From the NCBI GenBank assembly GCA_013695395.1, contig JACDAP010000454.1, forward strand, positions 1 to 8,446: 8,446 nucleotides of DNA. Direction: 5' to 3'. The stretch's first letter is position 1; each line of letters opens with the position of its first letter. The DNA comes from Solirubrobacterales bacterium. GTDB lineage: Bacteria; Actinomycetota; Thermoleophilia; Solirubrobacterales; Solirubrobacteraceae. The notes under the pieces are model-generated. The model was not told where the DNA came from, made no database searches, and was given only the letters and a program-made list of their open reading frames with translations. Positions 6,712-8,446 of this stretch are shown piece after piece. Position numbers and translations under genes: made by a program.

Positions 6712-6717
6712 GCAGGG

Positions 6718-7221
6718 GTGGCCGCGGACTCCATGCGCTCAAGCCCCGTCCCGGAGCTCCGCGACGACGACCACCTACGCGGCGACGGTCCCATGGTGGT
6801 CATGTACGCGGACTTCAGCTGCCCGCGGTGTGCGCTGGCCTGGGAGCGGCTGAGCGCCGCCCCCGTCCGGATGGTGCTGCGACACCTCGCCCTGAGGGCC
6901 AAGCACCCCCGTGCCCTCGCGCTGGCCCACGCCGTCGAGGCCGCCGGGCTCCAGGGGCGCTTCTGGGAGCTCGCATCGGCGCTCTACGCCGACCAGGGAC
7001 GGATCGACGACCCGCACCTGTGGGCGCACCTGGAGGTCATGGGGGTCGATCTCGAGCGCTGGGAGGCCGACCGGCGTTCGGAGGAGGTCGCCGCACGCGT
7101 CTCCCGGGACGTGCGTGACGCGCTCCGCGGCGGGGCGACCGCGACCCCCACGCTGTTCGCCGGCACCGAGATGCTCGCCGGCCCGCCGGACGCGGACTGG
7201 CTGGCCGAGCTGACACGGTGA
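6718..7221 (+). CDS. Cytoplasmic DsbA-like thioredoxin-fold protein
   Basis: The product is 167 residues with a DsbA-like thioredoxin fold: HLRGDGPMVVMYADFSCPRCALAW carries the redox-active CPRC at residues 35-38, an inserted helical region follows (HAVEAAGLQGRFWELASALYADQGRI), and the cis-proline loop is TPT at 143-145 before LFAGTEMLAG. Such proteins exchange thiols and disulfides, acting as oxidases, reductases or isomerases. There is no signal peptide or lipobox, so it should be cytoplasmic, unlike classical DsbA. GTG 6718 is preferred because a -10 box lies 6 bases upstream, fitting a leaderless start; ATG 6733 is an alternative, and AGGGG (6714-6718) could be its Shine-Dalgarno, though at a long 14-base spacing. 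It diverges from the SRPBCC gene by 23 bases and ends inside the pnp promoter. The fold is certain; the partner is not. Confidence 0.88.
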   Translation: MAADSMRSSPVPELRDDDHLRGDGPMVVMYADFSCPRCALAWERLSAAPVRMVLRHLALRAKHPRALALAHAVEAAGLQGRFWELASALYADQGRIDDPHLWAHLEVMGVDLERWEADRRSEEVAARVSRDVRDALRGGATATPTLFAGTEMLAGPPDADWLAELTR

Positions 7222-7239
7222 CCGGTGCCCGGCTATCGT
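7210..7239 (+). promoter_or_regulatory. Candidate pnp promoter
   Basis: CTGACA (7210-7215) matches the -35 consensus TTGACA at five of six positions, and TATCGT (7234-7239, within GCTATCGT) is a good TANNNT -10 box, with an 18-base spacer. Start would be near 7246, leaving a leader of about 72 nt before the pnp ATG at 7318. The -35 lies in the last codons of the DsbA-like gene. This is the best-matching promoter in the window and gives pnp transcription independent of rpsO. Confidence 0.65.
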
Positions 7240-7248
7240 TCTGGTCAC
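7218..7248. repeat. 6-bp inverted repeat flanking the pnp -10 box
   Basis: GTGACC (7218-7223) and GGTCAC (7243-7248) are perfect inverted copies whose centres are 25 bp apart, placed on both sides of the -10 box. It could be an operator for a dimeric regulator, but six-base arms are expected fairly often by chance. Confidence 0.3.
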
Positions 7249-7274
7249 TTCCGATACGAGAAGCAACCACACGA

Positions 7275-7299
7275 GCCCCAGGCTGACCGAGGCCGGGGC
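7275..7299 (+). promoter_or_regulatory. Stem-loop in the pnp leader
   Basis: GCCCC (7275-7279) pairs with GGGGC (7295-7299), and after a bulged A7280 GGC (7281-7283) pairs with GCC (7292-7294) around an 8-base loop. The stem has eight G-C pairs and ends just before the Shine-Dalgarno of pnp. In E. coli, pnp is autoregulated through leader stem-loops cut by RNase III and acted on by PNPase, so a similar role is plausible here; that role is inference. No T-run follows, so it is not a terminator. Confidence 0.5.
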
Positions 7300-7302
7300 A
7301 TG

Positions 7303-7308
7303 AAGGGA
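7303..7308 (+). promoter_or_regulatory. Shine-Dalgarno sequence for pnp
   Basis: AAGGGA lies 9 bases before ATG 7318 and favours it over the in-frame ATG at 7300, which directly abuts the leader hairpin and would have its ribosome-binding site buried in the stem. Confidence 0.6.
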
Positions 7309-7317
7309 ATTACCCAT

Positions 7318-8446
7318 ATGAGCATTGACGCCGTGACCACCGTCACCGTCGAGATCGCCGGCACCGAGATCTCCTTCGAGACCGGGAAGATGGCTCGCCA
7401 GGCCGGGGGCGCCGTCGTCGTCCGCGCGGGCGACACGATGATCCTCTCCACCGCGACGGTCGGCCGCCAGAAGGACGCGGACTTCCTGCCGCTCACCGTC
7501 GACGTCGAGGAGCGCATGTACGCCGCGGGCAAGATCCCCGGCTCGTTCTTCAAGCGCGAGGGCCGCTCGGGCGAGAAGGCCACGCTGACCGCCCGCATGA
7601 TCGACCGCCCGATCCGCCCGCTCTTCCCGAAGAACTGGCGCTTCGACACACAGCTCGTCACGCTGCCGCTGTCGGTCGACCACGACCAGCCGTTCGACAT
7701 CCTCGCGATGAACGGCGCCTCCGCGGCGCTGATGATCTCCGAGGTCCCGCTGCCCTTCCCCGTCGGCTCCGTGCGCGTCGGCATCATCGACGGCAACTTC
7801 GTCGTCAACCCGACCGAGGAGCAGCTCCTCGACGGCGGCTCGGACCTTGACCTGATCGTCGCGGGCTCCGAGGAGGCCATCCTCATGGTCGAGGCCGGCG
7901 CCAACGAGGTCTCCGAGGCGGAGATCCTCGACGCCCTGGACATCGCCCACGGTGAGATCAAGAAGCTCTGCAAGGTCATGTGGGAGCTCAAGGAGAAGTG
8001 CGGCAAGCCGGACAAGGAGATTCCCGCCCCGCTCGACATCTCCGAGCTGGTCGAAGAGATCCGCGGCTCACACGGTGCGAAGCTCGACGAGGCCACGCAG
8101 GTCTTCGACAAGCTCGAGCGCCAGGACGCCACGGAGGCCGTGAAGGACGCGGTCATCGAGAAGTACACCCCGGCCGAGGACGACGCCGGCTACGGCCAGG
8201 CCCGCGCCAACGCGAGCAAGGCGTTCGGTGCCCTCGAGAAGGAGGTCATCCGCACGCGCATCGCCAAGGACAAGAAGCGCCCGGACGGCCGCGAGCCCAC
8301 CGAGATCCGCCCGATCACCATCGAGGTCGGCCTCGGCGCCCGCAACCACGGCTCCGCGCTCTTCACCCGCGGCCAGACGCAGGCCTACTCGGTCGCGACG
8401 CTCGGCACGCTCAAGGAGGAGATGCGGATCGACACGCTCGGCCTCG
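7318..8446 (+). CDS. pnp: Polynucleotide phosphorylase, 3' end outside window
   Basis: PNPase is a trimeric 3'-to-5' phosphorolytic exoribonuclease that degrades mRNA to nucleoside diphosphates, often with RNase E-type partners; in actinobacteria it can also add 3' tails. The visible 376 residues begin with FETGKMARQAGGAVVVRAGDT, followed by GSFFKREGRSGEKATLTARMIDRPIRPLFP, both diagnostic of the first RNase PH domain (about 10-150). The central helical domain follows (about 240-315), then RPDGREPTEIRPI from about residue 321 opens the second, catalytic RNase PH domain; GSALFTRGQTQ is visible before the sequence runs out. The catalytic Asp, KH and S1 domains lie beyond the edge. The frame is open to the last base. 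It has its own promoter and leader and is separated from rpsO by four genes, unlike the usual adjacent rpsO-pnp pair. Confidence 0.98.
   Translation, partial: MSIDAVTTVTVEIAGTEISFETGKMARQAGGAVVVRAGDTMILSTATVGRQKDADFLPLTVDVEERMYAAGKIPGSFFKREGRSGEKATLTARMIDRPIRPLFPKNWRFDTQLVTLPLSVDHDQPFDILAMNGASAALMISEVPLPFPVGSVRVGIIDGNFVVNPTEEQLLDGGSDLDLIVAGSEEAILMVEAGANEVSEAEILDALDIAHGEIKKLCKVMWELKEKCGKPDKEIPAPLDISELVEEIRGSHGAKLDEATQVFDKLERQDATEAVKDAVIEKYTPAEDDAGYGQARANASKAFGALEKEVIRTRIAKDKKRPDGREPTEIRPITIEVGLGARNHGSALFTRGQTQAYSVATLGTLKEEMRIDTLGL

Noticed and set aside
5153..6853. Plus-strand open frame of 566 codons
   Set aside because: It runs through the peroxiredoxin, the membrane-protein gene and the antisense of the SRPBCC gene. 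Its translation is Arg/Ala/Gly-rich with no family motifs, the usual shadow of high-GC coding sequence.
7300..7317. Alternative pnp start at ATG 7300, adding six residues
   Set aside because: It abuts the leader hairpin and would have no free Shine-Dalgarno, while ATG 7318 has AAGGGA at 9 bases. It is not excluded.
6775..7950. Minus-strand open frame of 391 codons opposite the DsbA-like gene and pnp
   Set aside because: It crosses the pnp promoter and leader, and its composition (Asp/Val/Gly/Leu-rich, no motifs) is that of a complementary-strand shadow.

Overview
The window is high-GC DNA carrying a translation and RNA-processing cluster typical of Actinomycetota. I favour the class Thermoleophilia (Solirubrobacterales-like), because of the compact TruB and RibF forms, the frequent GTG starts and the TANNNT boxes set close to start codons. 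That class assignment is inference from remembered family features, not from a search.

Region 1 (1-5022) is one dense plus-strand cluster: infB (5' end outside the window), rbfA, nrnA (DHH phosphoesterase), truB, ribF and rpsO. These genes cover initiation factor 2, 30S maturation, oligoribonucleotide/pAp turnover, tRNA pseudouridine-55 synthesis, FMN/FAD synthesis and ribosomal protein S15. Most junctions are 4-base stop/start overlaps (GTGA or ATGA), so translation is probably coupled along the cluster.

Region 2 (5019-7221) separates rpsO from pnp, which are usually neighbours. It holds a one-cysteine AhpE-type peroxiredoxin overlapping the rpsO stop, an unrecognised three-helix membrane protein with a Pro/Thr-rich tail, a minus-strand SRPBCC (START-like) ligand-binding protein, and a cytoplasmic DsbA-like thioredoxin-fold protein with a CPRC motif. 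The SRPBCC and DsbA-like genes diverge from only 23 bp, in which two -10-like boxes overlap on one GTAC core.

Region 3 (7210-8446) is the pnp promoter, a roughly 72-nt leader with a good stem-loop, and the first 376 codons of polynucleotide phosphorylase, which runs off the window.

I see no mobile element, CRISPR array, tRNA or rRNA gene, and no gene-free stretch above 300 bases; the largest gap is the 96 bases before pnp. The core genes are ordinary. The points most worth a second look are the shared divergent promoter, the repeated short-leader or leaderless promoter layout, the pnp leader hairpin, the split of rpsO from pnp, the uncharacterised membrane protein, and helix-sized deletions in RibF and TruB.
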